From assembly GCA_002781365.1 (NCBI GenBank), contig PETN01000037.1:20319-84318 (forward strand): a DNA stretch of 64,000 bases. Direction: 5' to 3'. A model generated the notes under the pieces. The model was given only the letters and a program-made list of their open reading frames with translations, searched no databases and was not told where the DNA came from. Origin of the DNA: Sulfurimonas sp. CG01_land_8_20_14_3_00_36_23. Lineage in GTDB: Bacteria; Campylobacterota; Campylobacteria; Campylobacterales; Sulfurimonadaceae. The number at the start of each line of letters is the position of its first letter. Positions within the stretch are counted from its first letter, which is position 1. The translations under genes and the position numbers were made by a program. Positions 21,942 to 31,173 of the stretch are shown piece by piece.

Positions 21942-23504
21942 ATGTCTTATTTAATGGCGATAGATGCAGGAACAGGAAGTATAAGAGCGGTTATTTTTGA
22001 CACCAAAGGGAATCAAATTTCGGTTGCGCAAAAAGAGTGGACACATTTAGAAGAGGCAGGAGTTGTCAACTCTATGTGTTTTGATTGTGAGAAGAACTGG
22101 CTCTTGGTATGTGAATGTATTCAAGAAGCTTTGGCATGTGGAAATATTAGAGGCGATGAGATTCTCGCTCTGAGTGCGACAAGTATGCGTGAGGGAATCG
22201 TGCTCTATGATAAAGAGGGCAAAGAGCTCTGGGCAGTTGCAAATGTGGATGCAAGAGCTTCGGCTGAGGTAAAATTTCTCAAAGAAAACTTTAGCGGTAT
22301 CGAAGAGGAGTTTTATCAACTCTCAGGTCAAACTTTTGCACTTGGCGCACTTCCAAGAATTTTATGGCTCAAAAACAATAAACCAGAACTCTATGAAAAA
22401 GTGGCAAATATCTCTATGATAGGCGACTGGATTTTAGCCAAACTCAGTGGAGTGATAGCAACAGATCCAAGTAACGGCGGAACAACAGGAATCTTCTCTT
22501 TAGAGAATCGCGATTGGCATGTGGAAATGGCAAGCAGGATTGGTATTAAAGATAACATCTTTTCCACATGCCACGAAGTTGGAACGGTTATAGGAACGGT
22601 TACGAAAGAAGCAGAGTCTCAAACAGGGCTTTCAACAAAGACAAAAGTCGTAACAGGCGGCGGTGATGTTCAGCTCGGCTCTGCAGGTCTTGGTGTAGTC
22701 GAAGTAGGACAAGTTGCAGTTTTAGGCGGTTCGTTTTGGCAACAGGTGGTTAACATCCAAAGTCAAACACCACCTCCAAAAGATATGGGAATAAGAGTCA
22801 ATCCACATGTCGTTAGTGGACTCTCTCAGGCAGAGGGAATTACCTTTTTTAGCGGTTTGATTATGCGCTGGTTTAGAGATGCTTTTTGTGAGATGGAGAA
22901 ACTTGAAGCCCAAAAACGAGGTATTGATACTTACGCCGTTTTGGAAGAGAAAGCTTCAAAAGTGCCAGTGGGTTCATACGGGATTATTCCTATCTTTTCA
23001 GACTCTATGAAGTATGGCAAGTGGTACCATGCGGCTCCAAGCTTTTTAAATCTGAGCATTGACCCAGAGGTTTGCAACCGTGCTTCGATGTTTAGAAGTC
23101 TAGAGGAGAATGCGGCGATAGTCTCTGGCATAAATCTCGATAACATCAGAGCTTTCAGCGGTATAAAAATCGATGAACTTGTCTTTGCTGGAGGTGCAAG
23201 TCGTGGCACTTTATGGTCTCAGATTTTAGCAGATGTGACAGGGTGTAGAGTGAAAATTCCAAAAGTGACAGAGGCAACGGCACTTGGTGCAGCAATGGCT
23301 GCAGGTGTTGGGGCAGGGATATATACTTCATTAGCAGATGCCGCAAAAGAGTTAGTTGTATGGGAGAGAGAGTATCTGCCAAAGAGAGAAAATTTTGAGA
23401 AGTATCAAGAGATGAAGCAGAATTGGCAGAGGGCTTACTTGGCACAGCTTAAACTAGTAGATGAAAATGTAACTATTAGCATGTGGAAAGCACCCGGTTT
23501 ATAG
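21942..23504 (+). CDS. lsrK: Autoinducer-2 (AI-2) kinase LsrK-like, FGGY family
   Basis: 'YLMAIDAGTGSIRAVIFD', 'SMREGIVLYDKEG', 'GGGDVQLGSAGLGVV', 'YHAAPSFLNLSIDPEVCN', C-terminus 'SMWKAPGL'; strongly resembles enterobacterial LsrK from memory. Confidence 0.85.
   Translation: MSYLMAIDAGTGSIRAVIFDTKGNQISVAQKEWTHLEEAGVVNSMCFDCEKNWLLVCECIQEALACGNIRGDEILALSATSMREGIVLYDKEGKELWAVANVDARASAEVKFLKENFSGIEEEFYQLSGQTFALGALPRILWLKNNKPELYEKVANISMIGDWILAKLSGVIATDPSNGGTTGIFSLENRDWHVEMASRIGIKDNIFSTCHEVGTVIGTVTKEAESQTGLSTKTKVVTGGGDVQLGSAGLGVVEVGQVAVLGGSFWQQVVNIQSQTPPPKDMGIRVNPHVVSGLSQAEGITFFSGLIMRWFRDAFCEMEKLEAQKRGIDTYAVLEEKASKVPVGSYGIIPIFSDSMKYGKWYHAAPSFLNLSIDPEVCNRASMFRSLEENAAIVSGINLDNIRAFSGIKIDELVFAGGASRGTLWSQILADVTGCRVKIPKVTEATALGAAMAAGVGAGIYTSLADAAKELVVWEREYLPKRENFEKYQEMKQNWQRAYLAQLKLVDENVTISMWKAPGL
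22132..22144 (+). repeat. GGCATGTGGA-family repeat copy in lsrK
   Basis: tTGGCATGTGGAAAt; encodes 'ALACGN'. Confidence 0.9.
22515..22527 (+). repeat. GGCATGTGGA-family repeat copy in lsrK
   Basis: TGGCATGTGGAAA; encodes 'WHVEM'. Confidence 0.9.
22561..22573 (-). repeat. GGCATGTGGA-family repeat copy in lsrK, inverted relative to 22515
   Basis: TTTCCACATGCCA; encodes 'FSTCH'. Confidence 0.9.
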
Positions 23505-23549
23505 ATTTAGATATAATTCGCGACAATTTAACAATTTTTAGGGTAAGAA

Positions 23550-24611
23550 ATGAATTTAAAAACTAAGATTTTATCGGGTGAACGTGTAGATTTTGACGAG
23601 GCTCTGAGCCTTTACGATATGGATTTTTTTGAGCTTGGCGACTTGGCAGATGCAAAAAGAAAAGAGCGTCACGGTAAAAAAACATACTTCAACATCAACC
23701 GTCATATCAATCCGACAAATGTTTGTGCAGATGTATGTAAGTTCTGCGCCTACTCAGCTACAAGAAAAAATCCAAATCAGTACACGATGAGCCATGAAGA
23801 GATTATGGAAATCGTAAAAGATATAGACTCCCGTGGAGCAAAAGAGGTGCATATTGTTTCTGCACATAACCCAAATGTAACGCTGGAGTGGTACTTAGGG
23901 ATTTTTAAAAAAATCAAGCTAGCCTATCCTCATCTTCACATTAAAGCACTTACAGCCGCAGAGGTTGATTTCCTCTCGCGTCATCACTCCATCACTTATG
24001 ATGAAGTGCTTGACCTTATGGTTGAAAATGGGGTTGACTCTATGCCAGGAGGCGGTGCTGAAATCTTTGATGAAAAGGTGCGTGACTTTATATGTAAGGG
24101 GAAAGTGACATCAGAGCAGTGGATTGAGATTCATAAGAAGTGGCATGAACGCGGTAAAAAGTCAAATGTTACTATGCTTTTTGGGCATGTGGAAAGTAGG
24201 GCAAATCGTATCGACCACATGATGAGAATCCGAGCTTTACAAGATGAAACGGGTGGCTTTAACTGTTTTATTCCTCTTGTTTATCAAACTGAGAATAACT
24301 ATCTTAAAATCGAAGCACCTATTACCGCAAATGAGATTTTAAAAACGATGGCAATCAGCCGTATTGTTTTAGATAATGTTCCAAACTTGAAGGCTTACTG
24401 GGTCACTTCTACTGTAAATCTAGCCTTAGTCGCACAAGAGTTTGGCGCAAATGATTTAGATGGAACGATAGAAAAAGAGTCTATAAACTCAGCCGCAGGG
24501 GCAAAAAGTGCCAATGGTGTCAACTTAGAAGATTTTACAGCACTTATAAAAAATAGCGGTTTTGTTCCAGTGGAGCGAGATAGTATTTACAACGAAATCA
24601 AAGTCTGGTAA
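23550..24611 (+). CDS. mqnE: Aminofutalosine synthase (radical SAM, menaquinone biosynthesis)
   Basis: Radical SAM 'CADVCKFCAYS', 'SMPGGGAEIF', 'HKKWHERGKKSNVTMLFGHVE'. Confidence 0.93.
   Translation: MNLKTKILSGERVDFDEALSLYDMDFFELGDLADAKRKERHGKKTYFNINRHINPTNVCADVCKFCAYSATRKNPNQYTMSHEEIMEIVKDIDSRGAKEVHIVSAHNPNVTLEWYLGIFKKIKLAYPHLHIKALTAAEVDFLSRHHSITYDEVLDLMVENGVDSMPGGGAEIFDEKVRDFICKGKVTSEQWIEIHKKWHERGKKSNVTMLFGHVESRANRIDHMMRIRALQDETGGFNCFIPLVYQTENNYLKIEAPITANEILKTMAISRIVLDNVPNLKAYWVTSTVNLALVAQEFGANDLDGTIEKESINSAAGAKSANGVNLEDFTALIKNSGFVPVERDSIYNEIKVW
24184..24195 (+). repeat. GGCATGTGGA-family repeat copy in mqnE
   Basis: gGGCATGTGGAAAg; encodes 'GHVES'. Confidence 0.8.
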
Positions 24612-24618
24612 AGAGGGC

Positions 24619-25428
24619 ATGGATATAACGGTTGTCATTCCAACCTACAACCGTTATGAAGTGCTACAACGCGCTGTAAAGTCTGTTTATGCTCAATCCC
24701 ACATGCCTCGTGAGGTCATTATAATTGATGATGGCTCTACAGATAACACTTCACAAATTCAAAACCTTTTTCCACATGCCACTTATATTTACCAAAAAAA
24801 TGGAGGTGTCTCCTCTGCTAGAAATTTGGGGATACAACATGCTTCATGCCAATGGATTGCCTTTTTAGATTCGGATGATGTTTGGCATGTGGAAAAATTA
24901 GCACGTCAGGTGGAGTTTCACAAAAAGAACCCAGAGGTAGCTATGAGTTATACGGATGAGAGATGGGTAAGAGAGGGTGTAGAAGTGAAGATGCCTCAAA
25001 AGTTTCACAAAGTTGGTGGAGAGATTTTTGATGCCTCTCTATCTCACTGTATTATCGCCCCCTCTGCAGCTTTAATCCATAGAAAACTCTTAGACGAAGT
25101 AGGGCTTTTTGATGAGAGTTTAGAGGTGTGTGAAGATTATGATTTGTGGCTTCGTGTGGCATGTGGAAATAAAATAGGTCTCGTCCATGAAAAACTTATA
25201 ACGAAGTATGGCGGGGATGTGGATCAGTTAAGTATGAAGTATTGGGGAATGGATAGATTTCGGGTGCGAGCACTGGAAAAACTAGTAGATTCAAACAAGC
25301 GAGAGCGTGTAATTCAAACACTTCTTCAAAAATATGCGCTACTTCTAAAGGGTGCAATAAAGTATGCTAAAATAGCGGAGATTAAAGAGTATGAAGGAAA
25401 GATACAATATTATGAACAGCTTAACTAA
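24619..25428 (+). CDS. Family 2 glycosyltransferase
   Basis: 'MDITVVIPTYNRYEVLQRAVKSVYAQS', 'IIIDDGSTDNT', 'GVSSARNLGI', 'WIAFLDSDDVWH'; upstream in-frame TTG at 24562 is probably not used. Confidence 0.92.
   Translation: MDITVVIPTYNRYEVLQRAVKSVYAQSHMPREVIIIDDGSTDNTSQIQNLFPHATYIYQKNGGVSSARNLGIQHASCQWIAFLDSDDVWHVEKLARQVEFHKKNPEVAMSYTDERWVREGVEVKMPQKFHKVGGEIFDASLSHCIIAPSAALIHRKLLDEVGLFDESLEVCEDYDLWLRVACGNKIGLVHEKLITKYGGDVDQLSMKYWGMDRFRVRALEKLVDSNKRERVIQTLLQKYALLLKGAIKYAKIAEIKEYEGKIQYYEQLN
24769..24781 (-). repeat. GGCATGTGGA-family repeat copy in GT2 gene
   Basis: TTTCCACATGCCA; encodes 'FPHAT'. Confidence 0.9.
24883..24895 (+). repeat. GGCATGTGGA-family repeat copy in GT2 gene
   Basis: tTGGCATGTGGAAAA; encodes 'WHVEK'. 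Confidence 0.9.
25157..25169 (+). repeat. GGCATGTGGA-family repeat copy in GT2 gene
   Basis: TGGCATGTGGAAAT; encodes 'VACGN'. Confidence 0.9.
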
Positions 25429-27544
25429 CGAGACAAAACGTACCATTATTTATATCCTCGTCGCTTTTACTTTCTCTGTGCTTATGAGAATGATTTGGGT
25501 CTATCAGTTTTCCGATTATGAAACTTTTAAATATGCTGGTCAGTTTATGATAAATACGAATGATGGCTACTACTATGCTGAAGGTGCTAGAGATATTTTA
25601 AGTGGAATTTCTCAAGAGAATGATATGTCACCCATCACATCCGCAGTTTCACAACTCACTGCATTTTTTGCAACTGTTTTACCTTTTTCGTTTGAGTCCG
25701 TTATCTTTTATATGCCCGCTTTTTTAAGCGCTCTTATTGTTGTGCCAATCATTCTCATAGCAAGAAGTTTAAAGAACCTTGAAATGGGTCTCATCGCTGC
25801 ACTTTTAGCTTCGATTGCTTGGAGTTACTATAACCGTACTATGATTGGGTATTATGATACGGATATGCTAAACATTGTTTTACCAATGTTTCTGCTCTGG
25901 TCGATTATTTGGGCGATAAATACAAATGAAGATAAATATCTGCTTATTACAGCTTTAGATATTTTAGTTTATAGATGGTGGTATCCTCAAAGTTACTCTT
26001 TGGAATTTTCCTTTTTTGCTCTTATCTTAGTCTATGCTCTCTTTTTTGAGAAGAAAAATCTCTATAACTATAAACTCTTGGCAATTATGATGTTGGCTAT
26101 GATTAATATGGATGGCTTTATCCGATTTCCTCTCGTGTTACTAGCTTTTTATATCTTTAAACAAGAGCGATTTCAAAAACATGTTTATCCTATTTTAGCA
26201 ATCTCGATCGTTCTATTTTTTGCCTCAGGTGGCTTTGAACCTATCTGGGCACAGCTAAAAGGGTATGTTTTTAAAGATGCTATAAATATTGGTGAGGAGG
26301 GTCTGAAACTTCACTTTTTTAGCGTTATGCAAACAATTAGAGAAGCAGGACAAATTCCTTTTGAAACTTTTGCAAATCGTATAAGCGGGCATAGTGTAAC
26401 TTTTGTTCTCTCTCTTGTTGGTTTTATCTATCTGACATATAGACACAAAGTGATGCTTCTTGCACTTCCTATGCTGGGACTTGGCTTTTTGGCAAGTGTC
26501 GGTGGACTCCGATTTACGATTTATGCTGTGCCAATTTTGGCATTTGGAATCGCCTTTTTGATTACGGAACTTACAAGATATGTTACCGATAAAAAGAGTA
26601 TTAAGTACTTTTCATTGATTGCTTTGACGCTAGCTGTTTTATACCCAAATATAAAACATATAGAGTCCTACAGAGTTCCAACTGTTTTCAATGCGGACGA
26701 GGTACAAGTGCTCACTGATTTATCTCACATTGCACAGCGAGAGGATTATGCTATCTCATGGTGGGATTTTGGCTATTCAATACGATACTATGCAGATGTA
26801 AAAACGCTTGTAGATGGGGGTAAACATAGTGGAAGTGTGAACTTTCCTGTAAGTTTTATGCTCACAAATCCGCAAGATGTCTCAGCAAAACTTGCAAGAC
26901 TTGATGTAGAGTTTACGGAAAAAGCTTTTCAAATTCAAAAAAACAATCAAGAGCTTAATGAGTCTAAAAGAAGAGTCCTTTTTTCTAATATAGAAGAGAT
27001 GACAAAAGAGTATGGCTTCAGTGATACAAATGATTTTCTGCTCTCTTTGCAAACAGATATCCACATGCCAAAAAAGACAAGAGATGTCTACTTCTTTTTG
27101 CCTTATAGAATGTTGGAAATCTATCCGACTGTTACACTCTTTTCAAATTTAAATCTTATGAACGGCAAAAAAAATCAGACACCATTTTTCTTTGTAAGTA
27201 GAAACTTTAAAGAGTTAAAAGAGAGCATAGAGTTTGGATCTGGCATCTCTTTAAACAAGAGGGAACAAAGCTTAAATATTGGAAAACAAAAGGTTGGAAT
27301 CCATAGAATTGTAACTACCTCTTATGACCAAAATATGCAGTTTAAAAAGAGTGTTCAGTTTTTGGATGCAAATGCACCGCTTACGCTTATCTACATGTCT
27401 TCCTACAACACATTTTTGATTGTGGATGAAAAAAGTTATAATTCACTTTACATTCAATTGATGGTTTTAGAAGCGTATGATGCAACTCTTTTTGAAAAAG
27501 TTATTGCAACCCCTTACGTGAAGGTCTATAAACTTAAGCTATAA
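25415..27544 (+). CDS. pglB: STT3/PglB-family oligosaccharyltransferase
   Basis: Multi-TM N-terminus, 'NDGYYYAEGARD', catalytic 'WWDFGYSIRYYADVKTLVDGGKHSG'; ORF opens at 25391, start assigned approximately. Confidence 0.9.
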   Translation, partial: NSLTNETKRTIIYILVAFTFSVLMRMIWVYQFSDYETFKYAGQFMINTNDGYYYAEGARDILSGISQENDMSPITSAVSQLTAFFATVLPFSFESVIFYMPAFLSALIVVPIILIARSLKNLEMGLIAALLASIAWSYYNRTMIGYYDTDMLNIVLPMFLLWSIIWAINTNEDKYLLITALDILVYRWWYPQSYSLEFSFFALILVYALFFEKKNLYNYKLLAIMMLAMINMDGFIRFPLVLLAFYIFKQERFQKHVYPILAISIVLFFASGGFEPIWAQLKGYVFKDAINIGEEGLKLHFFSVMQTIREAGQIPFETFANRISGHSVTFVLSLVGFIYLTYRHKVMLLALPMLGLGFLASVGGLRFTIYAVPILAFGIAFLITELTRYVTDKKSIKYFSLIALTLAVLYPNIKHIESYRVPTVFNADEVQVLTDLSHIAQREDYAISWWDFGYSIRYYADVKTLVDGGKHSGSVNFPVSFMLTNPQDVSAKLARLDVEFTEKAFQIQKNNQELNESKRRVLFSNIEEMTKEYGFSDTNDFLLSLQTDIHMPKKTRDVYFFLPYRMLEIYPTVTLFSNLNLMNGKKNQTPFFFVSRNFKELKESIEFGSGISLNKREQSLNIGKQKVGIHRIVTTSYDQNMQFKKSVQFLDANAPLTLIYMSSYNTFLIVDEKSYNSLYIQLMVLEAYDATLFEKVIATPYVKVYKLKL
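27060..27070 (-). repeat. GGCATGTGGA-family repeat copy in pglB
   Basis: TCCACATGCCA; encodes 'HMPKK'. Confidence 0.75.
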
Positions 27545-27570
27545 ATAATAAAATGCACTATTGAAAAATT

Positions 27571-28422
27571 TTGAGGATAAATAAGTTGAAAAATAAAAGA
27601 GTAAGAAAATGCCTTTTCCCTGCCGCAGGTTATGGTACAAGGTTTCTACCAGCTACAAAAGCAATCCCAAAAGAGATGCTTCCCGTTCTTACAAAACCAC
27701 TTTTACAATATGGTGTTGAAGAGGCGATAAGTGCAGGTTTGGACACTATGGCTATTGTTACAGGGAGAGGAAAACGTGCAATTGAAGACCATTTTGACAT
27801 CTCTTATGAACTTGAGCATCAGATTAAAGGTACATCCAAAGAACACTATCTCACTGAGATTCGCGATGTAATTACTAAGTGTACTTTCTCTTATACGAGA
27901 CAGATTGAGATGAAAGGCTTAGGGCATGCGATTCTAAGCGGAGAAACACTTATCGGAGATGAGCCTTTTGCTGTAATTCTTGCTGATGATTTATGTGATA
28001 ATGAAGAGGGAGATTCTGTTTTAACTCAGATGATAGAAGTGTATGAAAAGTATAAATGCTCTATTGTAGCAGTGGAAGAGATACCACTTAAAGATAGTAA
28101 TAAATATGGTGTTATTGCAGGTGTTGAGATAGAAGAGTCTCTAATTAGAGTTATTAATATGGTTGAAAAACCTGACCCAAAAGATGCACCGTCGAACTTG
28201 GCAATCATTGGACGCTATATACTAACCCCAGATATATTTGATATTATTAGAGAGACAAAGCCTGGAAAGGGCGGAGAGATTCAGATAACAGACGCACTCC
28301 TTGAGCTTGCAAAAGAGGGAAAGGTAATCGCTTATAAATTTAAGGGCAGACGATTTGATTGTGGCTCTGTGGATGGGTTTGTAGAAGCAACGAACTATTT
28401 TTATAAGAAGGAAACACTATGA
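27571..28422 (+). CDS. galU: UTP-glucose-1-phosphate uridylyltransferase
   Basis: 'CLFPAAGYGTRFLPATKAIPKEMLPVLTKPLLQYGVEEA', 'VEKPDPKDAPSNLAIIGRYIL'; TTG start. Confidence 0.95.
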   Translation: MRINKLKNKRVRKCLFPAAGYGTRFLPATKAIPKEMLPVLTKPLLQYGVEEAISAGLDTMAIVTGRGKRAIEDHFDISYELEHQIKGTSKEHYLTEIRDVITKCTFSYTRQIEMKGLGHAILSGETLIGDEPFAVILADDLCDNEEGDSVLTQMIEVYEKYKCSIVAVEEIPLKDSNKYGVIAGVEIEESLIRVINMVEKPDPKDAPSNLAIIGRYILTPDIFDIIRETKPGKGGEIQITDALLELAKEGKVIAYKFKGRRFDCGSVDGFVEATNYFYKKETL

Positions 28423-29633
28423 TTTATCAACACAATTTTAATCCAACGATATCCGATGAGGATGTTTTTAATGAAATAGTAGAAGAAAAAGAGTATATAG
28501 GCTACTATAATCTTGTTAATCAAGAGACACAAGGGTTTAAAGAGTATGCTTGCTCAGTAAAACAAAAAAATATAGTTGTGATTGGAATAGGGGGAAGTAC
28601 TTTAGGAACTTATGCAATTTATAAGTTTTTAAAACATTCTAAAACACTCACGAAACAACTTTACTTTTTAGAGACTACAGATCCTATAGATATTAAATCA
28701 AAACTAGAACAAGTTGACTTGGCAGATACGCTCTTTATAGTTATATCAAAATCGGGAACAACGATTGAGACAATCTCTATCTTCAAATATATACACTCTT
28801 TGATAACACTTGACAAAGAGAATACTTTAATTATTACAGAGAATGACTCTAAACTCAATGCTTATGCAAAAGCAAATAGTATGAAAACTTTTGAAATTCC
28901 AAAAGATGTAGGGGGTAGATTTTCTGTTTTAAGTGCTGTCGGTCTGCTTCCACTAGCAATAGTTGGCATAGATATAGATGAACTTCTCTTAGGTGCAAAA
29001 GAAGTTCATGAAGCCTTTTTCAATGTAAAAAACAGTAGAGAAGTTTATATAAGGGTGCTTAAAAAAGCAAGATTCTTAACTGAGTATAAAAATAGTTTCA
29101 ATATCAATGTAGTCTTCTCTTACTCTTCAAGATTAGAGGGGTTTAACAAGTGGTATATACAGCTTTGGGGAGAGAGTTTAGGTAAAGTAGACGTGAATTC
29201 TACAAGACAAGGACTCACTCCTATTGGGATTATTGGACCCATAGACCAGCACTCTTTTTTACAGCTCATTGTAGAGGGTAAAAGAGATAAGAGTGTGACG
29301 GTCATAAAGGTGGATGATTTTTATAGTGATTTGAAAATACCCCCAACGAGACTAAAAGGATTGGAAGAATTAGATTATATTGATAATATAGAGTTCTCCT
29401 CGCTTATAAAAAGTCAGGCAGACTCCACAATAGAGTGCATTAATAACTTAAATGATATACCATGTGATGTTATCACAATCGATGGGGTTAGTGAAAAAGC
29501 AATTGCAAGCCTGATGTATGAGTATGAACTTTTAACTTCTGTCTGTGCAAAATTTATGTATATAAACGCATATGACCAACCAGGTGTCGAGAGTGGAAAA
29601 ATAATTTTAAAAGAGAAATTAAGAAATATTTAA
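28419..29633 (+). CDS. pgi: Glucose-6-phosphate isomerase
   Basis: 'VVIGIGGSTLGTYAIYKFL', 'GRFSVLSAVGLLPLAIVGID', 'AYDQPGVESGK'. Confidence 0.95.
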   Translation: MIYQHNFNPTISDEDVFNEIVEEKEYIGYYNLVNQETQGFKEYACSVKQKNIVVIGIGGSTLGTYAIYKFLKHSKTLTKQLYFLETTDPIDIKSKLEQVDLADTLFIVISKSGTTIETISIFKYIHSLITLDKENTLIITENDSKLNAYAKANSMKTFEIPKDVGGRFSVLSAVGLLPLAIVGIDIDELLLGAKEVHEAFFNVKNSREVYIRVLKKARFLTEYKNSFNINVVFSYSSRLEGFNKWYIQLWGESLGKVDVNSTRQGLTPIGIIGPIDQHSFLQLIVEGKRDKSVTVIKVDDFYSDLKIPPTRLKGLEELDYIDNIEFSSLIKSQADSTIECINNLNDIPCDVITIDGVSEKAIASLMYEYELLTSVCAKFMYINAYDQPGVESGKIILKEKLRNI

Positions 29634-29659
29634 GTCACTATAGTGTGCTTAAGTAGCTT

Positions 29660-29962
29660 AGAACAAAAAATCTACTACCACTCTAAAAGATTCACTCGAA
29701 AATTTTGAAAGCCAAAAAAATAGTATGGAAATCATTCAAATCTCTAAACTAGAAGAACAACAAGACTTTAATGAAACCTTAGAACTACAAAAATACAGAG
29801 GTGATTGGTAATATAATGACAAATGATTATGCAATTAAGCCTAAGAAGATGCTGATAGTTGTTGTTGCTTTTGTGAGTGGATTGATTCTTTCAATCTTTT
29901 TAATCTTTTTTATGGAGTTTATCAAGGGTATGAGAAAAGAGGAAGAGATAACCCCAAACTAA
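29660..29962 (+). pseudogene. Remnant of Wzz-type polysaccharide chain-length determinant C-terminus
   Basis: In-frame 'EVIGNIMTNDYAIKPKKMLIVVVAFVSGLILSIFLIFFMEFIKGMRKEEE' (second TM + conserved basic preamble of Wzz); upstream frames contain stops. Confidence 0.6.
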
Positions 29963-29992
29963 ATGCGGGGTTATCAAAGAAATCTTATTCGA

Positions 29993-31171
29993 TTAGACGA
30001 TGATATGTCCTACAAATTTACTCATGTTATCCATTATCTCTGAGCCTTTTCTAAAACTCATTCCACATGCCTCATAGGCAAAGAAAACACCAGCTTGGTA
30101 TTTTGCTCCATTGATATCTTTTGGAAACTCTACATACTCCTGATAAACCTTTTTATAGTTGCCATAAGGTCCATCCATCTCCTCTAGTAGTGTGCCATTA
30201 GCATCGATAATCTTAGTATTTGCACCTTCTCTGCCAAAAACAGTTTTTTCGACTTGTTTGATGCCTTGAAGTGGCTCAAAAGAGGTTTGAAGTAGATAGG
30301 GTGAATCAGGAAAAAGGTCACATAAGATTTTCATCATTCCTTTAGATTGAAAAAGGAGTGTATAGGCAGGGTTGATGATGATAGCCTTTTGGTTGTTCAT
30401 AATATTCGTAAGCGTTGTTGCAAGCTCTGGTTCATCATGGGCTATATCCTCCCAAGGATAGAGTTTAAACCAATACTCATAACTATTATCATGAGCATCA
30501 GAGATTCCGTTCTCATCAAACTGTACATTACTAAGATACTCAAAACCAGTATTAAAACCTGCATCAGTTGCCATCTGTTGAAGAAGTCTTGTCGTTGCCT
30601 CCTCTTCATCATTCTCATCTACACAGGAGAACAGAATTTTCCAGCCATCGTATCTCTCATTAAAAAGTTCTGTATCATCAAAAAGCGTAATTACTCTTTT
30701 AAAGTTTTCACTTATCGCTTCATAAACATTATTGAACTGTTTCTCTTCATCCATACCGTTATGTTTTAAAAGTGCCCATTGAAGAAGGGCAGTTTCGAAG
30801 AGACTAGTTGGTGTATCTGCATTAAACTCTATAAGTTTAATTGGTTTTTTATCTATGCCACCTGCTAAATCAAAACGACCATAAAGGTGCCAGTGTACAT
30901 CATTTTCCCAACTTTTTTTGATTGCATCTACAAGGTTAAAAGGGATTCCCAGTTCAAAAAAGAGCTCATTATTAATGACATGCTCAGCAGCTTGAACATA
31001 CATATCATAGATAGTATTTACAGCTTCATAGTAATCTTCTGCTTCTTGTGCAGAGATTTCAACTAAGGCATCGTTTACATATTTAGTTGTATCACTATCC
31101 GTATGCCAAGTGAAGCCAAGCTCTTCTAGCGTGGCATCGTCAAGTGGGTTTATATTTTGTAGTGTTACCAT
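29993..31171 (-). CDS. Glutathionylspermidine synthase-family (YgiC-like ATP-grasp) protein
   Basis: 'LIEFNADTPTSLFETALLQW', 'GREGANTKIID', 'QEYVEFPKDINGAKYQAGVFFAYEACGMSFRKG'. Confidence 0.88.
   Translation of the reverse strand: MVTLQNINPLDDATLEELGFTWHTDSDTTKYVNDALVEISAQEAEDYYEAVNTIYDMYVQAAEHVINNELFFELGIPFNLVDAIKKSWENDVHWHLYGRFDLAGGIDKKPIKLIEFNADTPTSLFETALLQWALLKHNGMDEEKQFNNVYEAISENFKRVITLFDDTELFNERYDGWKILFSCVDENDEEEATTRLLQQMATDAGFNTGFEYLSNVQFDENGISDAHDNSYEYWFKLYPWEDIAHDEPELATTLTNIMNNQKAIIINPAYTLLFQSKGMMKILCDLFPDSPYLLQTSFEPLQGIKQVEKTVFGREGANTKIIDANGTLLEEMDGPYGNYKKVYQEYVEFPKDINGAKYQAGVFFAYEACGMSFRKGSEIMDNMSKFVGHIIV
30061..30071 (-). repeat. GGCATGTGGA-family repeat copy in ygiC-like gene
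   Basis: TTCCACATGCC; encodes 'ACGMS'. Confidence 0.7.
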
Positions 31172-31173
31172 AA

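Noticed and set aside
23479-23489. GCATGTGGAAA at the end of lsrK
   Set aside because: Missing one core G and encodes the conserved SMWKAPGL terminus shared with LsrK proteins; explained by protein conservation.
24699-24707. CCACATGCC in GT2 gene (gCatcccacatgcctcg)
   Set aside because: Flanking bases break the A-run (CCCACATGCC); only the 9-bp inner core matches.
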